Assembly: GCA_021201295.1 (NCBI GenBank)
Contig: JAJQFE010000039.1
Span: forward strand, 1-37,111
DNA length: 37,111 nucleotides
Direction: 5' to 3'
DNA from: Tannerellaceae bacterium
GTDB lineage: Bacteria > Bacteroidota > Bacteroidia > Bacteroidales > Tannerellaceae
This document shows, in pieces, positions 1 to 8,727 of this stretch. Both the position numbers and the translations under genes were made by a program. Position 1 is the first letter of the stretch. Each line of letters opens with the position of its first letter. The notes beneath the pieces were generated by a model. It was not told the DNA's origin. It saw nothing but the letters and a program-made list of their open reading frames with translations, and did no database searches.

Positions 1-55
1 ACCTGTAACCGGCTGATCCGTAGTCAGCTACTCTATTCAGTTGAGCTACGCGGCC
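1..55 (-). tRNA. tRNA-Arg (ACG), partial copy
   Basis: The minus strand matches the complete tRNA at 85-158 base for base from the 5' end through the 5' part of the T arm. The window edge removes the 3' half of the T arm and the 3' acceptor strand. The anticodon loop reads CTACGGA, giving anticodon ACG. It lies 103 bp from its twin, with a 29-bp spacer. Confidence 0.9.
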
Positions 56-84
56 CTGCAATATAAGAATAAGATAGATTGGTG

Positions 85-158
85 TGACCGCGACAGGATT
101 CAAACCTGTAACCGGCTGATCCGTAGTCAGCTACTCTATTCAGTTGAGCTACGCGGCC
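85..158 (-). tRNA. tRNA-Arg (ACG)
   Basis: A full 74-nt cloverleaf reads on the minus strand. The acceptor strands GGCCGCG and CGCGGTC pair with one G-U. The D arm holds GCTC/GAGT, the anticodon stem is GCTGA/TCAGC around the loop CTACGGA (anticodon ACG, decoding CGN Arg), and the T arm is ACAGG/CCTGT. The discriminator is A, and the CCA end is not encoded directly after it. Together with 1-55 it forms a tandem duplicate pair. Confidence 0.95.
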
Positions 159-233
159 ATTGTTTCTTAATTGCGAGTGCAAAGATATGTGTTTTCTTTA
201 AACTTCCAAAGAATTTTCTTCTCTTTTTATGAA

Positions 234-2545
234 TTAATCCAGTAGCCTGGGGTTAAATATCAGGTAACCAATATTTATTCCAACATTAAAGTTCTTACTG
301 GGTTGACTGTAGCCGTTTCCGTATAATCCTATGGACACGAAAGGTAATCGTAATACCAGAGACAATTCTCCCATATATTCAAATGAATCCAGGAACTTTC
401 CGTAATAGGGAGCATCTGTAAAGACCCCATCTGTGACGACTGTATTTCTACGGATTTCATATAGAGGGGCAAAACAGTACAGGTCAGCCCGGAGATGTAA
501 TAACCGGCTGAGTTTAAAAATCGGAGTAATACCTCCGGCAAAATATTGATTGGACCGGAATGCTTCATTAAATACGATCTCACTGTGAGGTGTAGGAGTA
601 AAAGCGGGAGCCTGTAATATAGAAGCCGTATAGTTGTTCATCAGGTTTTTACTCGAGATTACCATTTCTGCCAGATAACCTATATTGAATTTAGTGTTCA
701 ACGTATGATAACTTCGCCAGTGGCCTTTCATCTGTAACTAGCTATGTGTTTCCTCTCTGAATGAATTATCTGTGTAGGTGGTTGCAGGTCTGTATTTTTT
801 CCCGGTCACATATTGGGCGGTGAGGTATTGCATACATCCCTCAATCGCATATTGTTTAGTATCCAGGGAGTTTCTTTCTATATTTAATGTTCCCACAAAT
901 AGGTCATAGGTATTTTTATCGAAATAAGAAGTATTCAGAGAAATATTAGTGGTTTGCAGATAATGATCCGTTAATCGACCGTAAGCAGCTCCTATTTCTG
1001 CTTTGGCACGGTTCAGAAAGGGAAACCCTAATTTTGCCCTTACATACAGTTCTCTTTGTTTGATAAAAGTGGGTACCATATCTTCATAGAATAGCGACTG
1101 GCTTTGTTGATATTTTTTATTGGAAAAAACACCGTCTACGTTTATATAGGTTGGTATCCGGGTTTGCAGGTAAAAGCGGCTGTTCAATAAAACCCCATCA
1201 AAAGAATTTCCCACCTGAAAATTAGCATTCAGGTCAGTCGCAAATTGAGAAAGTGTCTGGTACCCCAATCCTAAGAATAGTTGGTTTGCCTGGTGAGAAG
1301 AGATATTCCCTCCGAAACCGACACTGATCTCTTCTTTCATTTTTACATCTAAATAGAGGTCAAACTTTTTCTCTTTCTGGTTATACACAGCATGAGGCAT
1401 GATTTCCCGTATTTTGGAATAGGTAAGCATTTTAAAATAGGCAAGCTTAAACTCTTCCATAGAGAATTCACCATTTATATCACGATGCAATTGTGCTTCG
1501 ATATATCTTTTCTGTGCATCGTTCACACCTGTAACATAGATATTCTGGAAAATAAGTGGGGGTAAACTTTCCTTATATTCTTTTCTTCTTTCATTTACTT
1601 CAGCCACTGTAATTTCCCGGGGAACTCGTTGTTTGATGGAATCAATTAAAGAAAGAGTCCGTTTGTAACCAATTTCCATCAACTCATCAGCCCGTTGGAA
1701 ATCCAGCAGAGAGACATTGGGAAAACTAAATTTGATCATCATTCCTTCTTCTTTAGGTACTTCATAATCTGTTTTCTGCATAATCATGGTTTCCAGTTGA
1801 TTATAAGGGTTTTCCGAAGGTTTGACTTCTGTTCCGGCCACAGCCGAACCAAAAATAAAATCCGGATGGAACGCTTCGACCATAGGAGTAACCGGAAAAT
1901 TATCATAAATTCCTCCGTCAAACAACGGGACACTGTCTTTCCATAAAGGATTAAATATAAACGGAAAGGTCATGGAGATCCGTATCGCATCTCCCAGGTC
2001 TCCATTTTTAAAGATTACAGGTTTTTGTTATAAATATCTGAACCTACTGTCCGGAAGGGAACAAACAGATTGTCAAAATTTCATCCCGCTTTAGCAGAGG
2101 TTGAAGCAAACAATCCCATAAAAGCCTGATTCATCTGTATCGGATTAATGAGGCTTCGGGGTAAAATATTGGTTCGTATATGCAAACTGTCGGAAATATC
2201 AATGGAAAAATGGGCAATCTCAGGTGTAGGGTCCGGCTTTTTAAAGTAATAGATATATTCGTTTTCCACTGTTCCTGTTTGCCAGTAACCGAATTCATCT
2301 GAAAGGATCAGTTCCAGCATTTCTTCCGGTGAATAACCTATGGCATATAATCCACCGATTACCGCTCCGATAGAAGTTCCGGTAATGTAATCAATCGGGA
2401 TATCATGTTCTTCCAGTGCCTTGATCACACCGATATGGGCAGCTCCTTTGACACCACCTCCACTTAATACCAGACCTATTCTTTGAGCGGAAAGAATATG
2501 AAAGGTGAAAAGAAAAAGAATGGTAAGGAGAAAAATCTTCTTCAT
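234..2545 (-). pseudogene. Patatin-like phospholipase with BamA-type barrel, disrupted
   Basis: The repaired reading gives about 770 codons. It starts with a signal peptide ([13 protein letters not shown]...LSAQ), then a patatin domain with oxyanion motif GGGVKG, nucleophile elbow GTSIG and catalytic-Asp motif DGG. A POTRA-like stretch and a beta-rich outer-membrane barrel follow. In Bacteroidetes this architecture is a PlpD/type Vd-like protein with a surface or periplasmic lipase domain. Three lesions are visible. There is an in-frame TGA at 2081-2083, a one-base deletion in the T5 run at 2022-2026 (five As on the coding strand, six needed to continue NKKPVIF), and an in-frame TAG at 738-740. 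The TAG sits where I recall a conserved Trp in homologues (HS-W-LQ). Sequence on both sides of each lesion is recognisably homologous, so decay looks recent. The downstream barrel reads openly from 731 to 234. Confidence 0.85.
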
Positions 2546-2742
2546 ATGATATAATGAGCGTTAATCGATATTAAAAATACTTGTAATTTCTTATACAACA
2601 ATTGATCTTTACGGTTTTTTACCGGTAAAGTGTGAATAGAGAGTAAATATTGTGAAAAGGAGGCGTCTGTTTTCCGGGAAAAGTCAGGTAAAATTTTAGG
2701 AATAAAAGGTAAAAAGAAGGCATTTTATATACATAGCTATCC

Positions 2743-3299
2743 TTAATCTTTAGGGGCCATGTCTTTTAAGAGCGGATACAATAAAAAGCCATCTCCTCAT
2801 GACTATAGTAAGCCTGGAGTAAAAGTAACAATTCTTTGCCTTTTAATTCATGAAACGGTTCACAATTTAATCCATGTTTCAAATGATATACCATTTGTCG
2901 GGTAAAATCTATTATAGATTGTTTCAGAGGAGTAGGGGTAAAGTCATATAAGATAATCTGGCTATGTTGATAGTACATCCGGTATCTATCTTTTTCACAT
3001 ATAGTCGATAAAACATCCAGGTTAAAAAGTAGTATCGTTGCTTTTTGTTGTACCTCTATCTTTATAGGAGTTTCTTTAGGCAATAACAGTCCTTCGCGGT
3101 TATTCATCTCTACCGGAGAAAAATCCTTGGATGTTATCCTGATCGTTCCTTCCTGTGGGAACAGGAGCTGGAAAGAATGGAATATAAATTTCTTTTTTGT
3201 CTCTTTTCCGGTTAATTCGATATATCGGAATTCACTATTTCCAGCTGCCCTATAAAGGTTGGAAGCCTTCTGTTTTTCTACATAAAATATCTTTTCCAT
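2743..3299 (-). pseudogene. AraC-type regulator N-terminal domain, truncated
   Basis: This resembles the N-terminal sensing domain of Bacteroidales AraC-family regulators and is a paralogue of the gene at 3838. Shared blocks are LDVLSTICEKD versus FDVLTNICKKD, and GLNCEPFHELKGKE versus GLDCETFQELKERE. The uninterrupted frame stops at 2766. Restoring one base in the A5 run at 2783-2787 gives ...EEMAFLLYPLLKDMAPKD and a stop at 2743, matching EEVATLLYPLL in the paralogue. No C-terminal helix-turn-helix follows in any frame, although family members normally carry two HTH motifs over about 100 residues. A possible -7 box (TATATTTA, 3333-3340) precedes the start. It probably no longer binds DNA. 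Whether it was HTH-less from the outset cannot be told from sequence alone. Confidence 0.6.
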
Positions 3300-3837
3300 T
3301 TATGATTACTATGATTAGATATCCTTTTCTGCTAAATATATAGTTTATATATACATCATTCTTTTTGTTTGGTTCATAGTATGATCCGGTGGTTTGGTAA
3401 AGGTATAATATTTTTAGAATTAACCATTTATTACCAGATTATTTTTAGATTTATATAAATGAAAGGACAGAATTCCCGGAATAAAAGGAGAAATTTGTAA
3501 AATTAAGTGACGGAAAATGTAACAAATAACCGGAATGAAAAAGTAAAAAAGCAGAATTTATTAATCGTAAAGGTTAAAATATGTTATATCTCTGTCTTGA
3601 ATGTACTTTTTACCACCGGACTAAAATTAAAATAGTATCTGATTATAAGCTGTTTATCTATAAATATGGGCAAAGTGTGAATTGTAAATCTCTAAGACAC
3701 TTTTTTCGTAACAATTGAATTAAGGTGAATATTTACATTTGTATCACCCAAGAATATAAAAATAAGATCATAACTAAAAAACAACCTTTTTGTGATAGCC
3801 CTTAGGAGCAAACATAAACTAACTAATAGTATCAAAA
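3300..3837. other. AT-rich intergenic region between two divergent AraC-like remnants
   Basis: The stretch has no credible ORF and no long inverted repeat that I can find. It holds the likely promoters of both divergent genes: a TATATTTA box (3333-3340, minus) for the left gene and TACATTTG (3734-3741, plus) for the right. The right gene would then have a leader of roughly 90 nt. I see no riboswitch-like structure in it. Confidence 0.5.
3734..3741 (+). promoter_or_regulatory. Bacteroidetes -7 element upstream of the AraC-like gene
   Basis: TACATTTG fits TAnnTTTG exactly. No good TTTG box lies 19-21 bp upstream (the nearest TTG is 16 bp away), so the promoter is only moderately supported. Confidence 0.45.
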
Positions 3838-4491
3838 ATGGAAAGGCTTGTTTATTGGAAGGAATTTATTTCCAGTCATAAGGATAAATCTGAATTTAAA
3901 AAAGGTTTTAGGCTTTGTCAACCGGATACGGGAGATTATCTGGAAGCTACCACTGTTAACCACCATCATCTTTTATTCGTTCTGGAGGGAAAAATAGAGG
4001 TCCGGTGTAATCAATTCTCTGTCAGAGAAATTTCGTCAAATCATTGCATATTGATCCCTAAATCAGCTTTTATAGAAATTCAGGCCGTTGAACGGTCCAA
4101 AGTAGTGGATTTTAGTTTTGATGTCTTGACTAATATTTGTAAAAAAGATTTGTTTCAACAATGTAATGCCTATTACAGGGAACCGGAATATGACTTTATA
4201 CCTGTTTTTTTACATCCACCTATTACCCGGTTCATTGAACAACTCGAATACTATTTTCAAAATGGACTCGATTGTGAAACATTTCAGGAATTAAAAGAAC
4301 GTGAATTCTTTTTTCTTCTGACCAATTATTACACCCGAGAAGAAGTGGCCACACTCCTGTATCCTTTATTGGGGGGAACGAATTTCAAAAATTTCATACT
4401 TACACATTATAAAATGTGTAAGATAATTTGTAACTTGCCGTCTGTTTGGAAGAACGGACAGGAGAAATGCCTGTATGGAAAGGAATTATGA
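3838..4491 (+). pseudogene. AraC-type regulator with decayed HTH region
   Basis: The 217-residue frame contains the same sensing domain as 2743-3299 and continues further (EEVATLLYPLLGGTNFKNFILTHYK), into the linker that precedes the HTH domain in this family. After THYK the frame loses similarity. One extra A in the A4 run at 4411-4414 would give THYKNV, the expected continuation, but in-frame TAA codons follow almost at once (NV-stop-DNL-stop-LAVCLEERT). The HTH therefore looks broken by a frameshift plus nonsense changes. It runs in the same direction as the sulfatase, 31 bp upstream of that start codon, so it may once have been its regulator. Alternatively it is an intact HTH-less protein. 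Confidence 0.55.
4399..4422. repeat. 24-bp palindrome in the end of the AraC-like gene
   Basis: CTTACACATT and AATGTGTAAG form perfect 10-bp arms around ATAA. It sits at the point where the AraC-like frame breaks and about 100 bp before the sulfatase start. It could be an operator or an RNA hairpin. Confidence 0.6.
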
Positions 4492-4522
4492 AGTAAAAAC
4501 TAATACATAAAAAGTGATACAT

Positions 4523-5941
4523 ATGAAAAACACATGTTTACTGACATCGGGTATGATGCTGGGTGCTCTTTCGCTATATACCCAGGCAAGTGATCAACCT
4601 AACATTATTTTTATTTATGCGGATGATCTGGGCTACGGGGACCTGGGGTGTTATGGGTCGCAGGTGAACCGCACGCCTAACCTGGACCGGATGGCTGCCG
4701 AAGGGATCCGTTTTACTGACTTTTATTCCGCTTCTTCCATCTCTTCTCCTTCGCGGGCCGGGTTAATGACCGGCAGGCATCCGATCCGGATGGGGATTCA
4801 TGCGGTCTTTTTCCCGGGTAGTTATACAGGTATGCCGCAAAATGAAATTACGATGGCGAACGCGTTACAGGATGCCGGATATTACACGGGTATTGTCGGA
4901 AAATGGCATTTAGGGCATATGCCGGAATACCGTCCTTTGCAGCGTGGCTTTCATGAATATTTCGGGATTCCTTACTCTAATGATATGAATCCCAGTATTT
5001 ATATGGAAAATAATGAGGCGGGTAACCGTATGGTGAACCAGGATTCTATTACGTATCATTACACGCAGCGGGCTGTCCGTTTTATAGAGGAAAACCAGGA
5101 TCATCCTTTCTTCCTTTATCTGGCTCATAATATGCCCCATGTCCCTTTAGGGGCTTCTCCTGCTTTTAAAGGGAAATCCCCGCATGGATTATATAGTGAT
5201 GTGGTGGAAGAATTAGACTGGGGGATCGGAGAGGTGTTGAACAAATTGGATGAGCTGGGGCTGGATGAGGACACGATTGTGATATTTTCCAGTGATAATG
5301 GTCCCTGGTTGACTGAAGGACCTCATGGAGGAGTTGCTACACCATTGTTTCAGGGTAAAGGGACTTCCTGGGAGGGTGGTCAAAGGGTGCCTGCGATCAT
5401 TCGCTGGAAAAAAGCTATTCAGCCCGGCCAGGTTCATTCGGATATGGCCTGTATGCTGGACTGGTTTCCAACTTTGGTGAAGCTGGCCGGAGGAAAGGTG
5501 CCGACAGACCGGATCATTGATGGGGAGGATATTTCTCCTGTATTGTTGGGGACCGGCAAGAGACCTACCCAGGATTTTGCTTATATAGAATATGGAAAGG
5601 TCCTGGCTTACCGGAGCGGGGATTGGAAAATGATTGTACCGGAAGAGGAGCGTAAAGGGAATTTCTGGGTGGCGGATGTTCCGGCACATGATACGGTGTT
5701 ATACAACCTGAAGGCGGATATCAGTGAGCAGACGGATGTAAAGGACCAGCATCCGGAAGTACTGGAAAGGCTGATGAAGAAAATGGATGCGTTTAAAGAG
5801 ACGCTGAAGGATTGTCCTCCTCCTTTGTTTGTGATGGAGTGGTACACGGAGATGTTTACCAATCAACAACGCCGGGAGGTGATTGAAGAGGCAAAACGAA
5901 AGGGAATAGAACCTAAATCGGGTGTTACTTCCGATTATTGA
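4523..5941 (+). CDS. Sulfatase, S1 family, Ser-type, exported
   Basis: This is a hydrolase of sulfate esters, probably on host or plant glycans, acting in the periplasm. The ATG at 4523 is preferred over an in-frame GTG at 4514 because it gives a clean signal peptide (MKNTCLLTSGMMLGALSLY, cleavage near residue 23). Metal-binding Asp34-Asp35 lie in YADDLGYGDLG. The catalytic motif is S74-S-P-S-R with the downstream LMTGR box, so Ser74 should be converted to formylglycine by an anSME-type radical SAM enzyme, which is not in this window. KWHLGH and the late SSDNGPW motif complete the metal/sulfate site. The length of 472 residues is normal for the family. The gene is intact, unlike both neighbours. 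A strong stem-loop follows. The substrate cannot be predicted from the sequence. Confidence 0.93.
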   Translation: MKNTCLLTSGMMLGALSLYTQASDQPNIIFIYADDLGYGDLGCYGSQVNRTPNLDRMAAEGIRFTDFYSASSISSPSRAGLMTGRHPIRMGIHAVFFPGSYTGMPQNEITMANALQDAGYYTGIVGKWHLGHMPEYRPLQRGFHEYFGIPYSNDMNPSIYMENNEAGNRMVNQDSITYHYTQRAVRFIEENQDHPFFLYLAHNMPHVPLGASPAFKGKSPHGLYSDVVEELDWGIGEVLNKLDELGLDEDTIVIFSSDNGPWLTEGPHGGVATPLFQGKGTSWEGGQRVPAIIRWKKAIQPGQVHSDMACMLDWFPTLVKLAGGKVPTDRIIDGEDISPVLLGTGKRPTQDFAYIEYGKVLAYRSGDWKMIVPEEERKGNFWVADVPAHDTVLYNLKADISEQTDVKDQHPEVLERLMKKMDAFKETLKDCPPPLFVMEWYTEMFTNQQRREVIEEAKRKGIEPKSGVTSDY

Positions 5942-5954
5942 CCGGCCGGATCTT

Positions 5955-6006
5955 TTCCCGGTTGCCTTATGGCAGGTTCCTGCTCTTTCCATAGGGCAAC
6001 CGGGAA
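5955..6006. terminator. Long stem-loop between convergent genes
   Basis: An 18-bp stem (TTCCCGGTTGCC-TTATGG against CCATAGGGCAACCGGGAA, one G-U) encloses a 16-nt loop. It lies between the ends of the sulfatase and the minus-strand response regulator. Neither side has a strong T tract, so it is a terminator or 3'-end stabiliser rather than a textbook intrinsic terminator. Confidence 0.65.
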
Positions 6007-6019
6007 GAAACTGAAGGGT

Positions 6020-6666
6020 TTAAATATAATATTCAATCGTGTCTATTAATCCTGCCCGGAGTGCATATTTGGTAGCATCGTGTATGTTCCGGACTTCCAG
6101 TTTACGGAAGATGTTTTTTTGTGGGTGATAATGGTATATACACTGGAATGTCTTTCACAGGCAATTTCTTTGGCTGACTTTCCGATGGCGATCAGTTTCA
6201 GGACTTCTGTTTCGGTAGGGGTAAGTGCCTCTTTGCAGGGTTTGGTCTTTTTCCGGAAATGCATCAGCAACCGGATAATCGGGTTACAAATAAAATTCTC
6301 TTTTTTTAATGCGTATTTTACGGCTAACAGGATCTCATTGGCTTCACACTTTTTCAGTACGAAGCTGAAATGGGAATTCGTGCAGTAATCGGAGAGAAGA
6401 CTTTCACTCATGTCTTCACTAAAAATGATCCAGTGTACTTCCGGGTGGGCTGTATGGAATTGTTTTAATACTTTTTCTTCCATAAAAGGAGAAAGGGCTA
6501 TATCTATGATTACAATAGCCTCCGGATAGCGTTGGAGAATACTTTCCAGTTTACCCAAGGAACTGAGTTCTTCTATGATTTCTCCGGTAGGGCATACGTC
6601 TTGAATGAGGTATGAGATTCCTATCCGTGAAATGTCCTGATTGTCTGCCAGAATGAATGTCTTCAT
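6020..6666 (-). pseudogene. NarL/FixJ-type response regulator, frameshifted in the HTH
   Basis: A receiver domain (residues 1-120, phospho-acceptor Asp55 in IVIIDIALSP) precedes a LuxR-type HTH beginning LTPTETEVLKLIAIGKSAKEIA. The open frame runs out of register inside the recognition region, after THKK. Adding one base to the T7 run at 6114-6120 (coding-strand A7) restores THKKNIFRKLEVRN, the usual end of this domain, and extends the frame to a stop at 6020 (215 residues). The start is 20 bp after the end of the APS reductase gene, so it is the last gene of the sulfur operon. No histidine kinase is nearby. Truncated as it stands, it would lack part of the DNA-binding helix and the dimerisation helix. 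Confidence 0.8.
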
Positions 6667-6686
6667 ATAAGAATTTTATAAATAAA

Positions 6687-7391
6687 TTACCGGTGTAAAC
6701 CACATTCTTTATGCTCCGGGTTTTCCCACCACCAACGTCCGGCCCGGATATCGTCTCCGGGCTGTACAGCATGGGTACAGGGTTGACAGCCGATACTGGG
6801 GAATCCTTTATCATGTAAGATATTATATGGGACCTGATGGGTACGGATGTAATCCCATACGTCCTGTTCGGAGAAATGGATCAGGGGATTTAATTTAATG
6901 ATGTTGTTCTTTTCATCCCATTCCACCATTTGCAGACTCTGCCGGGTTACCGCCTGGCTGTTTCGTAGTCCGCAGATCCATACTTCCAGATTTTTAAAAG
7001 CTCGTTGGAGGGGTTCCAGTTTTCTTACCTGGCAACAGCTTTTTCGTTGTTCAATGGAATAGTAGAATCCATTGATCCCATTTTCATGGACAAACTTTTC
7101 TACTTTTTCCGCATCTGGAAAGAACACCTGTATCCGGATCTGGTATTTCCTGTTGGTTTGATCTATCAAGCGATAGGTTTCCGAAAATAACCTGCCCATA
7201 TCGAGAGTAAAGATGGAAGTTCCCGGATCGATTTTAACGATCATGTCTGTTAAGGTCTGGTCTTCCAGTCCCAGACTGGAGGCCAGGGCTATGTTCCCTT
7301 TAAAATGTTCCAGGAAGTAGGTCAATACCTCTTCCGGGCTACTGTTGAGAAACTGGTTATTTAATTCTTCTGCTAATGCTTTTGTTACCAT
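6687..7391 (-). CDS. cysH: Adenylylsulfate (APS) reductase, CysH family
   Basis: The 234-residue protein reduces activated sulfate to sulfite in the cytoplasm with electrons from thioredoxin. The PP-loop-type substrate region is SSLGLEDQTLTD. Cys119-Cys120 (KSCCQVRK) and Cys202-x-x-Cys205 (GCQPC) are the four ligands of the [4Fe-4S] cluster that marks the APS-using subgroup, rather than the cluster-free PAPS enzymes. The C-terminal ECGLH carries the catalytic Cys230. The ATG at 7391 lies 10 bp after the cobA stop. No ATP sulfurylase (cysD/cysN) is in the window. The gene is intact, while its partner for the next step, sulfite reductase, is broken. Confidence 0.92.
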   Translation of the reverse strand: MVTKALAEELNNQFLNSSPEEVLTYFLEHFKGNIALASSLGLEDQTLTDMIVKIDPGTSIFTLDMGRLFSETYRLIDQTNRKYQIRIQVFFPDAEKVEKFVHENGINGFYYSIEQRKSCCQVRKLEPLQRAFKNLEVWICGLRNSQAVTRQSLQMVEWDEKNNIIKLNPLIHFSEQDVWDYIRTHQVPYNILHDKGFPSIGCQPCTHAVQPGDDIRAGRWWWENPEHKECGLHR

Positions 7392-7401
7392 GTTTTTTTA
7401 T

Positions 7402-8154
7402 TTAGATGGATGCCCGGGAAACGGGAATCTCTGTTTTATTCACTCTTCTTGTTTGTATCACTTGTCCTACTAACATAATCAGTGGAGTAGGATAGGTGTT
7501 TTCTTCCTGTTCCAACCGGGTAAGTGTAGTAACAAATTCCTGCTGGTCGGGAAGGGACACATTGTACATTAACAGGACGGGAGTTTCCCGGTCTCTGCCG
7601 TGGGTGATCAGTTCATGGGCTATTTGTTTCAGATGGTTTGCTCCCATATAATACACCAGGGTATCTGCATCTGGTGTCTGCAGGTTTTTGGAATGTTCGG
7701 AAACAAAGGCTACGGAAGAGGCAATTCCCCGGTGAGTCAGGCTCACTTTGGCGAAAGCCGCCAGGGCACAGGCTGTTGTGACTCCGGGAGTTACTTCTAC
7801 TTCCACCTGATGGCTTTCCAGAAAATGTACTTCTTCCCCCCCCGTGGGCAAATATCATAGGATCGCCTCCTTTTACCCGTACCACGTTTTTTCCTTCAGT
7901 AGCTGCTTTCAGTAATAACCGGTTGATCTCTTCCTGTTCTTTGGAATGGTGTCCGGAGCGTTTACCTACATCTACCAATTCTTTGTTTAAAGATTCTAGA
8001 TAGGTCCTGTGTACCAGGTTATCATGAAAATAATATCTGCATTCAGGAGGGCTTTTTCACCGGCAATAGTCAGTAGTTCAGGATTACCGGGATCAAATCC
8101 TACCAGGGTTACTTTACCATACCCATTTGTATCAGTTTTTTTCGTTTGTATCAT
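7402..8154 (-). pseudogene. cobA: Uroporphyrinogen-III C-methyltransferase (SUMT), two frameshifts
   Basis: SUMT makes precorrin-2, the first committed step to siroheme. Repaired, the protein is 250 residues: VTLVGFDPGNPELLT at the N terminus, DVGKRSGHHS, the SAM-binding VVRVKGGDPMIFAHGGEE, and EVTPGVTTACALAAFAKVSLTHRG. Two indels shift the frame and then restore it. One base is missing from the A4 run at 8027-8030 (needed for ADIIFHDNLVHRTYLES). One base is extra in the C8 run at 7836-7843 (needed for AHGGEEVHF). The total length of 753 bp is a multiple of three, as two opposite indels require. The start ATG is 16 bp after the preceding gene. As it stands the first frame ends near 7998, so no functional enzyme is made. 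Confidence 0.85.
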
Positions 8155-8170
8155 ATGCTGTTATCTATGG

Positions 8171-8626
8171 TCAGTCGATGGGCAATAGGTTATTGTCTAT
8201 AAGTTCCTGTATTCTGTTCCGTATGGCGACCGCTCTTTTTACCTCTTTTCCATCTGTGGCTACTGAGATAGTCAGGTTCTCTTTCCTGTAAATAGCCGGA
8301 GAGGTAAAATCGCATAGTTCCGGCGCATCGCATACACTGGCTAAAATCCCTGCTTTTTCTGCATCCTGTTTGATTTGCTGGTTGAGCTTCCTGTTATCTG
8401 TGCATATATAGATCAGATGATAATTCTGCAGGTCTCCTGTTTCGTATGCTTTCCGGATATAGGTGAAGTTGAGTTGACTGAATTGGGGGTGGAAGTCAGG
8501 TACCAATATAGTCACATCTTCTGCAAAACGGGCCAGTATGGTTGCCTTATGCAGCGCCACATTTCCTCCGCCTACCAGCAGGATCTTTTTATTAGTCAGG
8601 GTAATATTGATCGGTAGAAAATTCAT
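8171..8626 (-). CDS. Precorrin-2 dehydrogenase / sirohydrochlorin ferrochelatase
   Basis: The 151-residue protein matches the N-terminal domain of CysG, or Met8p/SirC. It starts MNFLPINITLTNKKILLVGG, with the NAD-binding GGGNVALHKA, a CTDN segment around residue 75, and the CDAPELCDFTSPA motif that contributes the catalytic Asp. It oxidises precorrin-2 and inserts iron to give siroheme. It lies between the sulfite reductase (99-bp gap) and cobA (16-bp gap) on the same strand, so the siroheme genes are co-transcribed with the enzyme that uses the cofactor. No defects are visible. Confidence 0.9.
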   Translation of the reverse strand: MNFLPINITLTNKKILLVGGGNVALHKATILARFAEDVTILVPDFHPQFSQLNFTYIRKAYETGDLQNYHLIYICTDNRKLNQQIKQDAEKAGILASVCDAPELCDFTSPAIYRKENLTISVATDGKEVKRAVAIRNRIQELIDNNLLPID

Positions 8627-8696
8627 TTGTATAGTTATTTTGAAGGAATCAGAGGAGTCAGGGAATCAAAGGAGAATAAATTAATAATCTACTTAC

Positions 8697-8727
8697 CTCC
8701 TTTAACTACTTGACTCCTTTAACTACT
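8697..8727. repeat. Two 14-bp direct repeats, CTCCTTTAACTACT
   Basis: Perfect copies at 8697-8710 and 8714-8727 have a 17-bp period. The preceding gap (8641-8675) holds related GGAATCA(G/A)AGGAG units on the plus strand. The core TTAACTACT recurs around 33210-33280. Confidence 0.7.

Noticed and set aside
738-740. Amber readthrough or an unusual amino acid at the TAG in patatin
   Set aside because: The gene also has a TGA and a frameshift, no recoding signal or pyrrolysine genes are seen, and TAG elsewhere ends genes normally.
7613-7978. ORF of 121 residues on the minus strand treated as a separate gene
   Set aside because: It is the middle segment of cobA. After the C8 tract it reads out of frame and loses similarity.
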